A stretch of 21,684 bases of DNA from Cochliopodium minus (GCA_024220525.1 JAMYWO010000325.1:1-21684); one strand, 5' to 3'. Counted from the first letter of the stretch, positions 9,861 through 20,899 are shown. Notes: generated by a model not told the origin, from the letters alone. Made by a program: numbers and translations.

Positions 9861-10689
9861 TTAATTTATATCAATAGAATCAACAAAGAGATTTAAAAGA
9901 AGATTTGGATATTTGTGCATGGAATTCTTATTTGGCGAAATGACGTCATAAACTTGAGAACTAATAAATAAAAAATTAAAAATTATTATTATAAAAAAAA
10001 AATAAAATAACTTACTAGAAACCAATGATGTAAATTTGAATTACTTTAGGTATTTTAATTGGTTGGATCATTTTTAGTTTAAGTTTGGAAATTTGTTTCA
10101 TGGTTAAAAGAAAAGTTATAACAGATGTTCTGAACTTTTTTGGATACAAATAGTGATTTGAGGTTGACCATTTTTTAGGAATCGATTTATTTTTACAATA
10201 TTCAATTTGATCTTCGAATTCTTTCATTTTTGTCATCTTTTTCTGTTTAAAAATTTTTATCAACTTCTTTAATTTCTCTTTTCTCAACTTTAAAGTTACC
10301 ACACATCTTTGTAACAAATTTTCATAAATAGAAATTATTTGTTCTACTAAATTTTCTAAATTTGAAGAACTGTATCTCTCAAAAAAATCTTCCTCTAGAA
10401 TGTGATTCATTTCTTTTAGATCTTCTTTTTTGTGTTTTTTAAAAAACTCAAGTTCATAATATTTGTCATAAACATTGTGGACAAAATCAATTTCTTCATA
10501 TTTTATTTCATTTACTCCTTGAAAATATTTCATGTTTAATTTTATCTCCAAATCTCTTTTCTTCAGTTTCATTTTATAAACATTCAAGAATAAATCTTTC
10601 AAACATTGAGAACATACATTCATATCTTCAACTCCACTTAATGAAAAAACAAAAAGTCTTTCTTTTTTTTCACAAGTACCACAATTCAT
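9861..10689 (-). CDS. Unknown protein: CxxC-CxxC N-terminus plus C-terminal Trp/Asn-His domain (2 exons, 257 aa)
   Basis: Exons (minus strand): 10689-10016 and 9960-9861, stop TAA. The N-terminus has two CxxC knuckles (C3-C6 and C26-C29), a small zinc-binding fold that cannot be classed further. A Lys/Glu-rich, probably helical middle follows. At residue 174 begins KKWSTSNHYLYPKKFRTSV, then a Leu-rich helix and IPKVIQIYIIGF. This block aligns with WTTENHFLF...IPKPITLIILDYI in the downstream gene. The exon 1 donor is TA|GTAAGT: the unspliced message reads TAG at the junction, while splicing gives TAT and 33 more residues. I prefer the spliced form because GTAAGT is a strong donor, the phase matches, and the extension continues the domain as in the paralogue. 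Function unknown; the architecture resembles adaptor proteins but this is inference. Confidence 0.8.
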
Positions 10690-10892
10690 TTTATCTTTTT
10701 TTAATTTTTTTTTACTTTGAATTCAATTTCTCAAATTAAATTAAAATCTTATCTCCCATGTCAATTTTTCTCAAGATAATTAACAAATTTAAAAAAAGTT
10801 AATTTTAAAAGGGAAATATTAAACTGTTGATAAATCAAATAAAAATTTTTGGCGCCATAAATATATTAAAAATAAAAAAAAAAAAATTGCAA
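10690..10892. promoter_or_regulatory. Divergent promoter region between the zinc-binding gene and SMC4
   Basis: Only 203 bp separate the two divergent start codons, so both core promoters lie here. The single GC-rich island in it is the E2F-like site at 10846-10856. The rest is A/T-rich with no clear TATA element. Confidence 0.6.
10846..10856. promoter_or_regulatory. E2F/DP-like binding site upstream of SMC4
   Basis: The sequence TTTTTGGCGCC matches the consensus TTTSSCGC of E2F/DP factors, with a palindromic GGCGCC core. It ends 36 bp before the SMC4 start codon. I noticed no other GGCGCC in this very AT-rich window. E2F control of S/G2-M genes such as condensin subunits is known in animals and plants. 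Its use here is inferred from position and sequence only. Confidence 0.6.
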
Positions 10893-13800
10893 ATGAAAAA
10901 AGCAAGCAAGAAGAATACCAAGCAGAAAGAGAAGAGAAAAGAGAAAATAATAGAAGAGGAAGAGGAAGAAGATTTCGAAATAAAGGAGAAGGATGAAGAA
11001 AAAGAGGATGAAAATATAGAAGAGGATAGAGAGGATAAAGAAACAGAGAAAATTGATAGGATGGATATTTCTCCAGAGAAATTGCCTCCCAAAGATAAAA
11101 ATAAGGGAAGATTAATGATCCAAAAGATATCTATGACAAATTTCAAATCATATGCAGGGACAAAGGAAATAGGACCATTCCATCATAATTTCTCATCCAT
11201 CGTTGGACCTAATGGGTAAAAAAATTAACAGAAAAAAAAAATATTTTTAATTTGAATATTTATAAGGGGAAAATAATTATTCTGATTATATTTCAATTAT
11301 CAATTTCCTTTTTGAAAAATTTGAATTATAAAACTCATAACCATAAAATAATATTTTTTTTCTTGTATTCAAATTTTTTATTTTCTTTTCTCCTCAAAAG
11401 ATCTGGAAAATCCAACGTTATTGATGCATTATTATTTGTATTTGGTAAAAGAGCAGAACAAATGAGATTCAAAAAGATCTCAGAATTGATCCATCATTCA
11501 GAGAAATTTACAAATCTGACAGAAGCAAAAGTATCTGTCCATTTCCACACCATAAAAGATACAGAAGATGGAGGATTCGAAGTGGTACCAAATAGCGAAT
11601 TGGTGATAACAAGAACAGCAAACAAAAAGAGCAAATCATATTACTATATCAACGATAAAAAGAGTAATTGGACAGAAGTAACAAAACTCCTGAAGACTGT
11701 AAAAAAAACTTTTCCAAATTAATTATAATCTTCAATACTGTTTATCTCTAATGATATAATGAATCATCATTTTTCATTCTCATAGCATGGTGTTGATCTT
11801 GATCACAATCGTTTTCTTATTTTGCAAGGAGAAGTTGAACAAATCGCACTTATGAAACCAAAAGCGAGAAACCAACACGAAGAAGGAATCTTGGAATACC
11901 TTGAAGATATCATCGGAAGTAACGTTTACGTGAAACCCATCGAAGAAACCGCTCTCGAATTAGAGCAAAGTAATGAAGAACAAAGTAATGCTTTGAATAG
12001 AGTTAACATGACCGCCCAGGCTCTTTCCAAGATCACAGAACTCAAAGATGAAGCTGTGAATCACTTTACAAAGTTGTCTGATATTGTTGATAAACAGTCT
12101 GTCCTTTGCCAAATTAGAAAGTACATGTCGGAAGAAAAAATCACAGAAAAAAATGAACTCAAAATCGATTTGCAGAAAAAGTTTGAGGAGCAGAAAAAGA
12201 AGCTCGAAGAAGGAAACAAGAAGCTCGAGAAGCTTGAATCTCAACTTAAAACAGAAAAGGAAGAGCACTTGAGACTCTCGAAAGAAAGAGAAAAAGCAAA
12301 ATCTGATTTCAATGTTTATGAAAGAAAAGAAATCAAGTTTTCTGAAGACAAGAAGCATCTTGCTTTCAAGATCAAGCAGTTCAAGTCTAAGATAAGCAAA
12401 TCAAACAAAACTATCGAGACTAAAAAGCAGCTCATTTCTGAATTGGAGATCAATCTTCCCAAATGGAACGAGCAGCTCGAAAAACTCACTGAGAATCAAC
12501 AAAAGCAAGAACTCCTTCTCGAGAAACTCTACGAAAGTTCTAAACACGAAGCAGGAGAGTTGCATTTGGAGCTTGAAAAAAAACAACAAGAGCTGATGCC
12601 TTGGAGTAAGAAGATCAACGAAAAAGAATCTATTGTAGAGATCACCAGATCAGAGTTGCAACTCCTTGAAGAGAAAATAAACTCTGGGAAAAACGAGTTG
12701 GAGATCGCCAAGAAGCAGCTTGAAAACCTGCAAAAATCCATCAAAGAGAAAGAATCCCAAAAAGTACAGCTCAACAAGGAAGTCTCCGAGACAGAGAAGA
12801 ACGTGTACAACCTCGAGAACAACTTCAACTCCATCGAAGAAAAAGAACAAGAGTTGGTGCTCAAAGTGAGAAACGGACGTATCACCTACGAAGAAGGCAA
12901 ATATGCTCTCGAACAATCTAAATCTGCAGGTAAAGTCTTAACTGGTTTGATGACTGCTCAAAAGAAAGGCAAGTTGTCGGGCGTCATTGGAAGATTGGGT
13001 GATTTGGGTACTATTGATGATAAATACGATATCGCCATCAGTACTGCTTGTCCTGGTCTCAATGGCATTGTTGTAGAAAATGATAAAGATGCATCTGATT
13101 GTGTCCAATACCTCCGCGAACACAAACTTGGAAGAGCCACCTTCATCATTTTGGACAAGTTGCACGATACTTTCAAAATGTACGATCCAAAGCTCAAAAC
13201 TCCTCATGATGCTCCTCGTCTCATTGACTTGGTCAAACCAAACGACAAAAAATACATCCCTGCTTTTTACCACGCAACAAAAGATACTCTCGTAAAAATT
13301 TTATTTTTTTATTTTTTTTTTTCTCTCGAAAAAATTTTCAATTCTTTTTTCTTTAAATCTTTTACTTTAATCTTTTAAATTCAAAATTTATATTCTTTTT
13401 AATTGAAAAGGTGTGTAGCGATATCGATTCAGCTTCAAAGATTGCTTACGACAAAAACAAAAGATGGAGAGTGGTTACACTTCAGGGGCAGCTCATTGAC
13501 ATCTCCGGTACAATGAGTGGAGGAGGAAACCAAGTGATGAAAGGAGCGATGTCCTCAAAAAGAAAAGCCACCAAAAACGACGAACTCTTCACTGAAGAAG
13601 AACTCGAAAACATCCTCAGAGGAATCGAAGAAGATGAAAAGTCTTTGAGATCCTTCAAAGATACAAAGAATGATATCACCAGGAAGATGGAGGGATTCAG
13701 AAACAGAGTTGACGAGATCCAGAAGAACACCCTTTTGAAACTAAAGATGGATGTGGAGAGTTTCATCTCTTTGGAGAAGGAAATCTCCGGCAAGAAAATC

Positions 13801-16026
13801 CCCGCTCTCAAGAAAAACCTCGAGGAAGAAGAAAACGGCGAGGAGAGAGAGAAGATGAAGAAGCTCAAGAAGAAGCTCGAATCGAACGAGTCCGATCTCG
13901 AGGGTCTCAAGAAGGATGCCAACGTGATCCAAACCGCCGTCGAGGAGATCAAGAACAAGATCTCCAACATCGGAGGCAAGAAGATGAAGAACCAAAAGGA
14001 GACTGTCGAGTCCATCTCGCAGGAGATCTTTGATCTCAGCTCCAAAATAACCACCGCAAAGGTACAAGTGAAGACTTCGCACAAATCTATCAACACTTCT
14101 GAAAGAGAACTCGAAGAAGCCAACAAAGAGCTTGAGAGCGCTCAAGAGGAGGAGAGTTCCATCATTGAGCAGGAGAAGGAGCTTTCCACCCTTTCCCGCA
14201 ATGTCAAGGAGTCGCTGGTGGAGGCGGAAGGCTTGTTGGCCAAGAAGGAGAAGAGCCTCAAGGAGATCTCTCTCGAGTACTCCAACCTCAAGAAGGAAAT
14301 CAGCGAGAAGAAATCTTCCGATCTCGACATCCACAATCAACTTGAAGAGATTAAGTTGTCTTCAAGTGGTAATCTAATTTTCAAAAATCAATCTAAAATT
14401 TCAATTTCAAATCTCTTAATTCATAATTAATTTAAAATTTATGAAATTTCCATCTTTTTATTATCATTTCATAAATTCAATTTCCAATCTCTTTAATCAA
14501 AATTTCAATTTTTTTTTATTTTATTTTAAAGTTTTTTATTTTTAATTGTTCTCTTTTATCATTAATTTGCAACAAAAAAAGAATTAATCATTTTTTTTTT
14601 AGAGTTTGAGAAAGAGATCGATAAATGCAACCAACAAATCCAAAGTTTGGAAAAGAAGAAAGAAGGATACGTCAAAATTTTAGCTCCGCTCCACCGTAAC
14701 GAAGAAGAAAAAGAGAAGGAAAAGAAATCTTCCTCTCAAAAAACTTCCTCCCAAAAAAGCTCCTCTCAGAAAACTTCCTCTCAAAAGGAAAAGGAAAACC
14801 AAAAGAAAAAGGGCGGCAAAAAAAAAAGAACCGATGAGGATGAGGATATGTCCGACATGGAAGATGAGATCGAAGAAGTGGAAGAGGAAGATGATGACAA
14901 AAATGATAAAACTGATAATGGTAAAAAAAAAACAAAATTTTTTTGGATTTAATTTTTTTAATTAATTTTTTTAATTAATTTTTTAATTTTAAATATTCAT
15001 TCATTTTTTTTTTAAGTTTTTTGAAAATTTATTTATTAATTTATTTTTTTTTCGTTTATTTATTTTAATAAAAAATATTTGTTAATAAATTTATTTAAAT
15101 TTTTTATTAATTTTAATAGAAATAGAAGCACCTAAATCGAACAAATTGGTGATTTACACAACCAAACAACTGAAGTCATATGACAGAAACAATCTCAAGA
15201 AGGAAATCGCTTTGCTCGAAGAGCAGACCAACAACAAGTCCATCCATGCCGGTGCCATTGAGGAGTTCGTCGAGAAGGAGACCCAGCACCGAGAGAAGTT
15301 GCAACAATTCCATTTGGCTAAGGAGAAATCCGAATCGATAAGAAGAAAATTTGATGAATTAAGAAAGAAAAGGTAAAAAAAAATAAAAATTTTATTTTAA
15401 TTTTTTAATTTCTTAATTTGGAATTATTTAATTTTATTTTTTAAATTTTTTAACCCTTTTTTTTAAGATTGGAAGACTTTTTGACTGGCTTCTCCATCAT
15501 CAATTTGAAGTTGAAGGAGATGTACCAAATGATCACTCTTGGGGGTGACGCAGAGTTGGAATTGGTGGACAGCTTAGATCCTTTCTCTGAAGGTAAGAAA
15601 ATTCTTTCATTTTTTTATTAATTTTTTATTTTTTTTATTTTAAAATTAATCAAAAATTTTCTTTTAAAAAAATTAGGTATTGTATTTACTGTCAAACCTC
15701 CCAAAAAATCATGGAAAGCCATTACCAACCTTTCAGGTGGAGAAAAGACTCTGAGTTCACTCGCCCTAGTCTTCGCTCTCCACCACTACAAACCCACTCC
15801 TCTCTACGTTATGGATGAAATCGATGCCGCCCTCGATTTTCGTAACGTTTCTATCGTTGCAAACTATATCAAGGAGAGAACCAAGGATGCTCAGTTTATC
15901 GTTATTTCTTTGAGAAACAATATGTTTGAGATCGCTGACAGACTTGTTGGTATTTATAAAACTAACAATTGTACTGCCAGTGTGACCATTAATCCTTCAA
16001 AGTTTGTTTTGGAGGAGAGTAAATAA
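10893..16026 (+). CDS. SMC4: Condensin subunit SMC4 (structural maintenance of chromosomes 4), 8 exons, 1376 aa
   Basis: Exons: 10893-11215, 11401-11698, 11786-13291, 13411-14368, 14603-14920, 15120-15372, 15468-15592, 15677-16026; stop TAA. SMC4 pairs with SMC2 as the ATPase core of condensin, which compacts chromosomes in mitosis. After an acidic/Lys-rich N-tail come the Walker A motif GPNGSGKSNVIDALLFVFGK (residues 105-124, K111) and the SMC4-typical HNRFLILQGEVEQIALMKPK. A coiled-coil arm leads to the hinge (about 590-750, including SGTMSGGG) and then the returning arm. The signature NLSGGEKTLSSLALVFALHH is at about 1278-1297, and the Walker B/D-loop YVMDEIDAALD (D1307, E1308) precedes SLRNNMFEIADRLVGIYK. 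The start at 10893 is the first ATG in frame. Oddities: a four-fold SSQK insertion with an acidic tract in the C-terminal arm, and a GC-rich codon block in exon 4. All catalytic residues are present. Confidence 0.96.
14728..14787 (+). repeat. SSQK repeat encoded inside the SMC4 C-terminal arm
   Basis: Residues about 1071-1090 consist of four near-identical five-residue units (S/T-S-S-Q-K). They are followed by a Lys/Gly-rich and then a Glu/Asp-rich tract to the end of exon 5. The DNA repeat period is 15 bp (variants of TCCTCTCAAAAAACT). The block breaks the coiled-coil pattern and is probably disordered. Confidence 0.85.
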
Positions 16027-16143
16027 TTAAAAAGATTTATTAAAAAAGTTTTTAAAATTTCGACATCTGTCCGCATAAAATCAAAAAAATCCTTTGCTAA
16101 ATCTTTTAAAATAAATCCTTTATAAAATCTTTTTTTTTTATTT
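16027..16143. other. Convergent 3' spacer between SMC4 and the myotubularin gene
   Basis: Only 117 bp lie between the two stop codons, so the 3' untranslated regions must be very short or overlap as antisense. A/T-rich stretches suited to cleavage/polyadenylation occur on both strands (for example AAATAA at 16100), but no site can be fixed from sequence alone. Confidence 0.55.
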
Positions 16144-19100
16144 TCAATCATCACTTTGATCATCTTTTTCATTTAAATGGAAATTAACAACTTTAGTGGG
16201 TTTGAGCTCTCCAATACCATCGTCATCCTCATAATGAATGACATTTTCACTGCTTTGGTTGTTCTTGTTTCCATTGCTCCCTCTTTTGTTGTCGTCTTTG
16301 TCAAAGATGGGGGAGGAATTGAATTCTCCTCTTGAAGGAAGTTTGGTAGGAATGTTCCTCTTAGTGATGAATTCATTGGTTCTGTTTGTGTTCAATGTAT
16401 CGTTATTGTTTCCATTTTTAAATACTGTTTAAGAAATAACAAAATTTAAACGAAAATAAAAAAATAAAAATGATAAAAAAAAAATAAATATTTACTTTCT
16501 ACATTTAATTTTGAGGAAGAATTGGACCTGAAAAGCTCACCCTTCTTATCAAATTTTTCAAAGGCATTCTTATCAGAGTTGGAAAAGTTCCTCTGAGAAG
16601 TTCGGATGTTTCCAGTGGTGACTATCGGAGATTTTTCTTTGAGAAGGGATTGCACGTTTCCCACGTCCACGTTTGATCTTTTGTGAAGGAGTTCCACTTG
16701 AACTTTGTCAAGGTTTACGTCCAACTATTTATAAAAAAATTAAAAAAAAATAAAAAAATAATAAAAAAAAATAATTGTATAAAATAAAATCAAAAAATAA
16801 AATAAAAATAATTAAAAATTAATCAAAAAAAAAATATAATTAAAAATTAGTTCAAAAAAAATTATTTTACTTGAACAGGAAAGAGAACACAATTAGACAA
16901 TTTGTGATCGATACCTTCGAAAGAGACAAACTTGTTGGGCAAAAAACGCAAGAAGTAAGATTGCCACAATCTCACAATATGTTTGTTTGACTAAAAAAAT
17001 AAAAATAAAAAATAAAAAAAAAATACAAACATGAAAAAATAAAATAAAGTAATATTTTAAAAAAATAATTAAAAAATTTTTTTTAATTTATTTTTTACCT
17101 TTGGAAGTATAACTCCGCTGTGATCGTCTTCGTGGACGTAGAGAGGGTTGGAGAAGAAAAGTTTCTCACTGTAAAGATAGGACCAAAGGGAACAGGTGTT
17201 TTTGTAGCTGTCCATCTTTATCCTCTCTTTGTCTGATTCGCCTTTAAAAAAATAATAAAATGAAAAATAAAATGAAAAATAAAAAAAAATAAAAAATAAA
17301 TAAAAAAATAAAAATGAAAAAATTATTTGAATAAAAAATTAAAAAAAAAAAAAATAAGAAAATAAAAAATGAATAAAAATGAATAAAAAAATAAATAAAT
17401 AAAAAAAAAATAAATAAAAATATAAATAAAAAAAAAATAAAAATAAAAAAATAAGAAATAAAAAATAAAAAATATAAAAATTACCTAAGAAATTTCCAAA
17501 GAGGTTGGAGAAGACAGAGTCGCAGACTGCTATGAGGAACTTCTCGTTGTATTCGAAGGAGGTGGGAAATTGCTGGGTAATTTGCCACAAACAGTCGATG
17601 AACTGAATAAATATTGGACTAAAAGAAAAAAAATGGAAAATAAAATTGAAGAATAAAAAATTTAAATTGAAATTAAAAATAAAAAAATGAAAAAAAAATT
17701 AATAAAAATAAAAAATAAATTAATTAAAATTAAATAATTTCATAAAAAAAATAAAAATATTTAATTTTAAAAAAAAAACAAAAATAAAAATTAATAAAAT
17801 AACAAGATTGAATAAATGATCAAAATCAATTATAAATTTCAGTTAAATTATTGTCAAATGATTGATTAAAAACCAAAATTATTTTAATAAAAAAAAATGA
17901 AAAAATATTATTTAATTAAATAAAAATAATAAAATATTTGATCAAAATAAAAAAAAAAAAAAAAAATTAAATTATTAAAAAATTAAACTAAAAATAAAAA
18001 AAATTTTATTTAATTGTAATAAAAAAAAATATTACCTTCTTTGAGAGTCCTTAAAATTTTTTGCATATTTTCCGTGTCCGTATCTTTGAGCAAATTTGTG
18101 GCCTAAAAAAGTCCATTCCTTCTCGATCAACACGAAGAAACCCTCTATGGTACGGTAGTATGGGTCCAGCATGATCTGGGCCAATGATGTGAGCTGTGAA
18201 GTTCTGTCCCACCTAACAAATAAAAAAATAAATAAATAAATAATAAAAAATAATAAAAATAAAAAAATAAATAATAAATAAAAAATAATAAATAATAAAT
18301 AAAAAATAAAAAATCATAAATAATAAATAATGAATAAAAAAACAAATTAAAATTGTTACCCATCTGAACAATGGACGAGTGTCGGGTAACCTTCTTGGAT
18401 GAGTGTAGCAACACGAACTGATCCTGCCAAAACCTGCAATAAACATTTATTTAAAAAAATAAAAAATTTCAATTAAAAAAAAATAAAATAAATGAAAAAA
18501 AATGAAAATAAAAAATAAAAAAAAATGTTAAAAATAAAAATAATAAAAAAAAATTTACCTTAGATACATAATCAAACCAACCAGATGATTCTATGTTGGA
18601 AAACCAAAGAGATTCTTCGTATTCTCCCTTCTCCATGCAAAATTTTTGGAGGGTCTGTATCGAGGATCTCATCGCATGGATGTTTGCAATATTTACAAAC
18701 TCCAGCACACTGGTGGAGTAATTTCCGCCCTTACCTTTATTTTTTGAAAAAATATTTGTATTAAATGTAAAAATATTTAAAACGAAAAAAAAAAATTTAA
18801 ATAAAAAAATCTTAAAAAATAAACTTCAAATTTTTTACCGACATTTTCATAACCTGCCCCTCTTAATTTATTTCCGACAGCATTCGCTTTGGGACGTGCG
18901 TCAATGATATACAATTTATTTTTTTTTTCTTTTGGTTGATCCTTTGTGTTGGCGAGAATTTCCAGGTATTCTTCATCATCAGTTGATCTGTTAGCAGTCA
19001 ATCCCACTTTCGAAAAGAACGAAAAATTAATTTGGGAAAATTAAAATGATAGAAATGAATTGAAAGATTTAAAAAAAGAGAGATGCACAAAATTTTTAAA

Positions 19101-20158
19101 TTTATTAGGGAGTGGAAAGAATAATTATTATTGAAAAATGAATTTTAAAGAAAGATCTTAGAAAAAATTTTTGAATAATTTTAATAAAAAAAAAAGAAAA
19201 AATACCTAAAGGCTGACTGCACCTAAACATGGGAGTGTCGTTAGTATATAAATAACAAGTTACAGGAATACGGCCCTTGCTTCTGAACTTGGTGACTTTC
19301 TGAATCAACTTGTCGCTGGCTCCACTAGGTAAAACCCAAGTCTTAGGGTAAGTACTGCAAAGCTTGAAATCTTGGTTCAAACTTGACAAATTCCATTTCT
19401 TTTTGTTCTCTTCCTTGCTGAAAAATAATCTGTTGAATTCTTTTTCCATGTTGATCTGATATTGTTGCAGATTATCATCGTAGATTGGTTTATGTGAAAA
19501 GGCGAAGAGTGTTGGGATGTGTTCGTTGAAGGCATAGTATTCTATCAGTTTAAGGAATCCTTCCAGTTGAGATTTCTCGATTTGGAAGGCCAGATCCCTT
19601 ATATCTTTGCAATATATCACCACCCTTTCCTTTTTATTACTCACTTTTATTCTTTCGATCGATCCATGTGTGAATGATGTTATTATTTTCTTTATTTTTT
19701 AAATTAATTATCAGATGTTTCAAATTATTCATTTTAATTTTTTTTTTGTTTGATTTAGGTTTATATCATTAAATATAAACAAATATTGAAGATATTATGT
19801 TTCTTGTGATTTGAAATTTGTATTCCTTCCGAATATGTTGTTAAAATATCTTATTTTTTGATTTATTTTGTTGGGAGATTAAATTTATCATAATATTTAG
19901 ATTTGGTGAATGTATTATTTTAAATATACTCATTTTATAATTTTGAATGTATTGGGCAATTGATTTAATTATTAAGGAAATATTTCTTACATTTGATGTT
20001 GATAATGTGAAAAATGATTGTGCATTTGTTACTCTCAATATTCCATTCAGTATTGTTTCTTTTTTTGAAGTTAATATAAAATTTGTATCTTTGAAAGTAG
20101 ATATAATTTTCTCTCCATCCAAAAGATATTGAATAAATTCTTCTTCAATATTATCCAT
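16144..20158 (-). CDS. Myotubularin-family phosphoinositide 3-phosphatase, 11 exons, 717 aa
   Basis: Exons (minus strand): 20158-19991, 19689-19206, 19006-18839, 18734-18559, 18433-18360, 18212-18036, 17618-17485, 17241-17099, 16990-16871, 16724-16496, 16424-16144; stop TGA. Myotubularins remove the 3-phosphate of PI3P and PI(3,5)P2 on endosomal membranes. Residues 1 to about 160 form a PH-GRAM domain ([32 protein letters not shown]). The phosphatase domain shows [41 protein letters not shown] and the active-site loop VHCSDGWDRTSQ (C354, R360; CX5R). Then come [21 protein letters not shown] and [20 protein letters not shown]. The CX5R loop is intact, so this is an active-type member. The splice junction between exons 5 and 6 falls inside the loop. 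The last 170 residues are Ser/Asn-rich and low in complexity, with no FYVE domain. The start of exon 2 is the least certain junction. Confidence 0.93.
17851..17874. repeat. 24-bp dispersed repeat, copy 2
   Basis: This exactly matches 9161-9184 in the same orientation. It lies within the long intron between exons 6 and 7 of the myotubularin gene, so both copies are intronic (or probably so) in minus-strand genes. Confidence 0.85.
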
Positions 20159-20899
20159 TTCAATACTTTGAACAATTTTTTTTTATTCTCTTTAAATATT
20201 CTTTAAAAATTTTATTTCACCATTGATTGAAAAAGGATCTAAATAATTTACCTTCACAATTTATTTCAAAATCTTATTCATAAATATTTGTGAATGAATT
20301 CAAAAAAAAAAAAATGTTGAGTGAATAAATTATTTTTTATATTGAAGGAGATTTAATTTTTTTATTTCATCATTCTCTTTTATGTTGTTAATACAAAACA
20401 AATTTGATTGAGATAATCAATGGTTAATTATATTTACATTTGTTGAACAGTCAAAATTTTATAATTTTATAAGGATAATAAATATAATTTCAAGTTCAAA
20501 TATGATTTAAAAAATAAAAGAGTGGGAAAGGAAGCAAGCAACGAAAATAATGAGGAAAGAAAAGAGAAAATGAAAGTTGACATGGAAGGAGAATAAAATT
20601 AGATGTGATAATAAAACGAATCCCATAGTGGATAAAATATAAAAATGAAACCTAACAAAAAGAGAATTACAAAATAAAAACAAAGAAAAGAAATAAAAAA
20701 ATTATAGCATTATTGGTTAACGTGTTACCTGCTTCCTTTTCTTATTTTTTTCAAAAGTATTAAAAAAAATTCTTTTTTTTATATTTGGTGCCAAAAAACA
20801 AATGACAATCTCAAATAAAAATATTAAAATCTAAAAAAAAAATTTAAAAAATAAAATAAAAAAAAAAAAAGCAGTATATTTCTTCTTCTCCTTTTAAGA
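20159..20899. promoter_or_regulatory. Divergent intergenic region upstream of myotubularin and the secreted-protein gene
   Basis: These 741 bp separate divergent start codons at 20158 (minus) and 20900 (plus). No coding exon or RNA gene was recognised. Visible elements are a purine-rich stretch (about 20510-20600), GGTTAACGTGTTACC at 20715-20729, which is a loose inverted repeat, and TTTGGTGCCAAA at 20784-20795, a 12-bp near-palindrome one base from the ideal E2F palindrome. A pyrimidine-rich stretch (TTTCTTCTTCTCCTTTT) lies just before the start codon of the secreted-protein gene and may mark its transcription start. Confidence 0.5.

Noticed and set aside
9940-9948. TGACGTCA, a perfect CRE/ATF palindrome.
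   Set aside because: It falls inside the coding part of exon 2 of the zinc-binding gene, where it encodes part of YDVIS. There is no reason to think it acts as a promoter site.
13482-14340. Two long minus-strand open frames (about 200 codons each) opposite SMC4 exon 4.
   Set aside because: They lie fully antisense to a strongly conserved coding exon and are Leu/Ser-rich in the way expected from the GC-rich coiled-coil codons read backwards.
20510-20600. Purine-rich tract considered as a coding exon or a triplex-forming element.
   Set aside because: No frame stays open with coding character, and pyrimidines interrupt the tract too often for a strong triplex claim.
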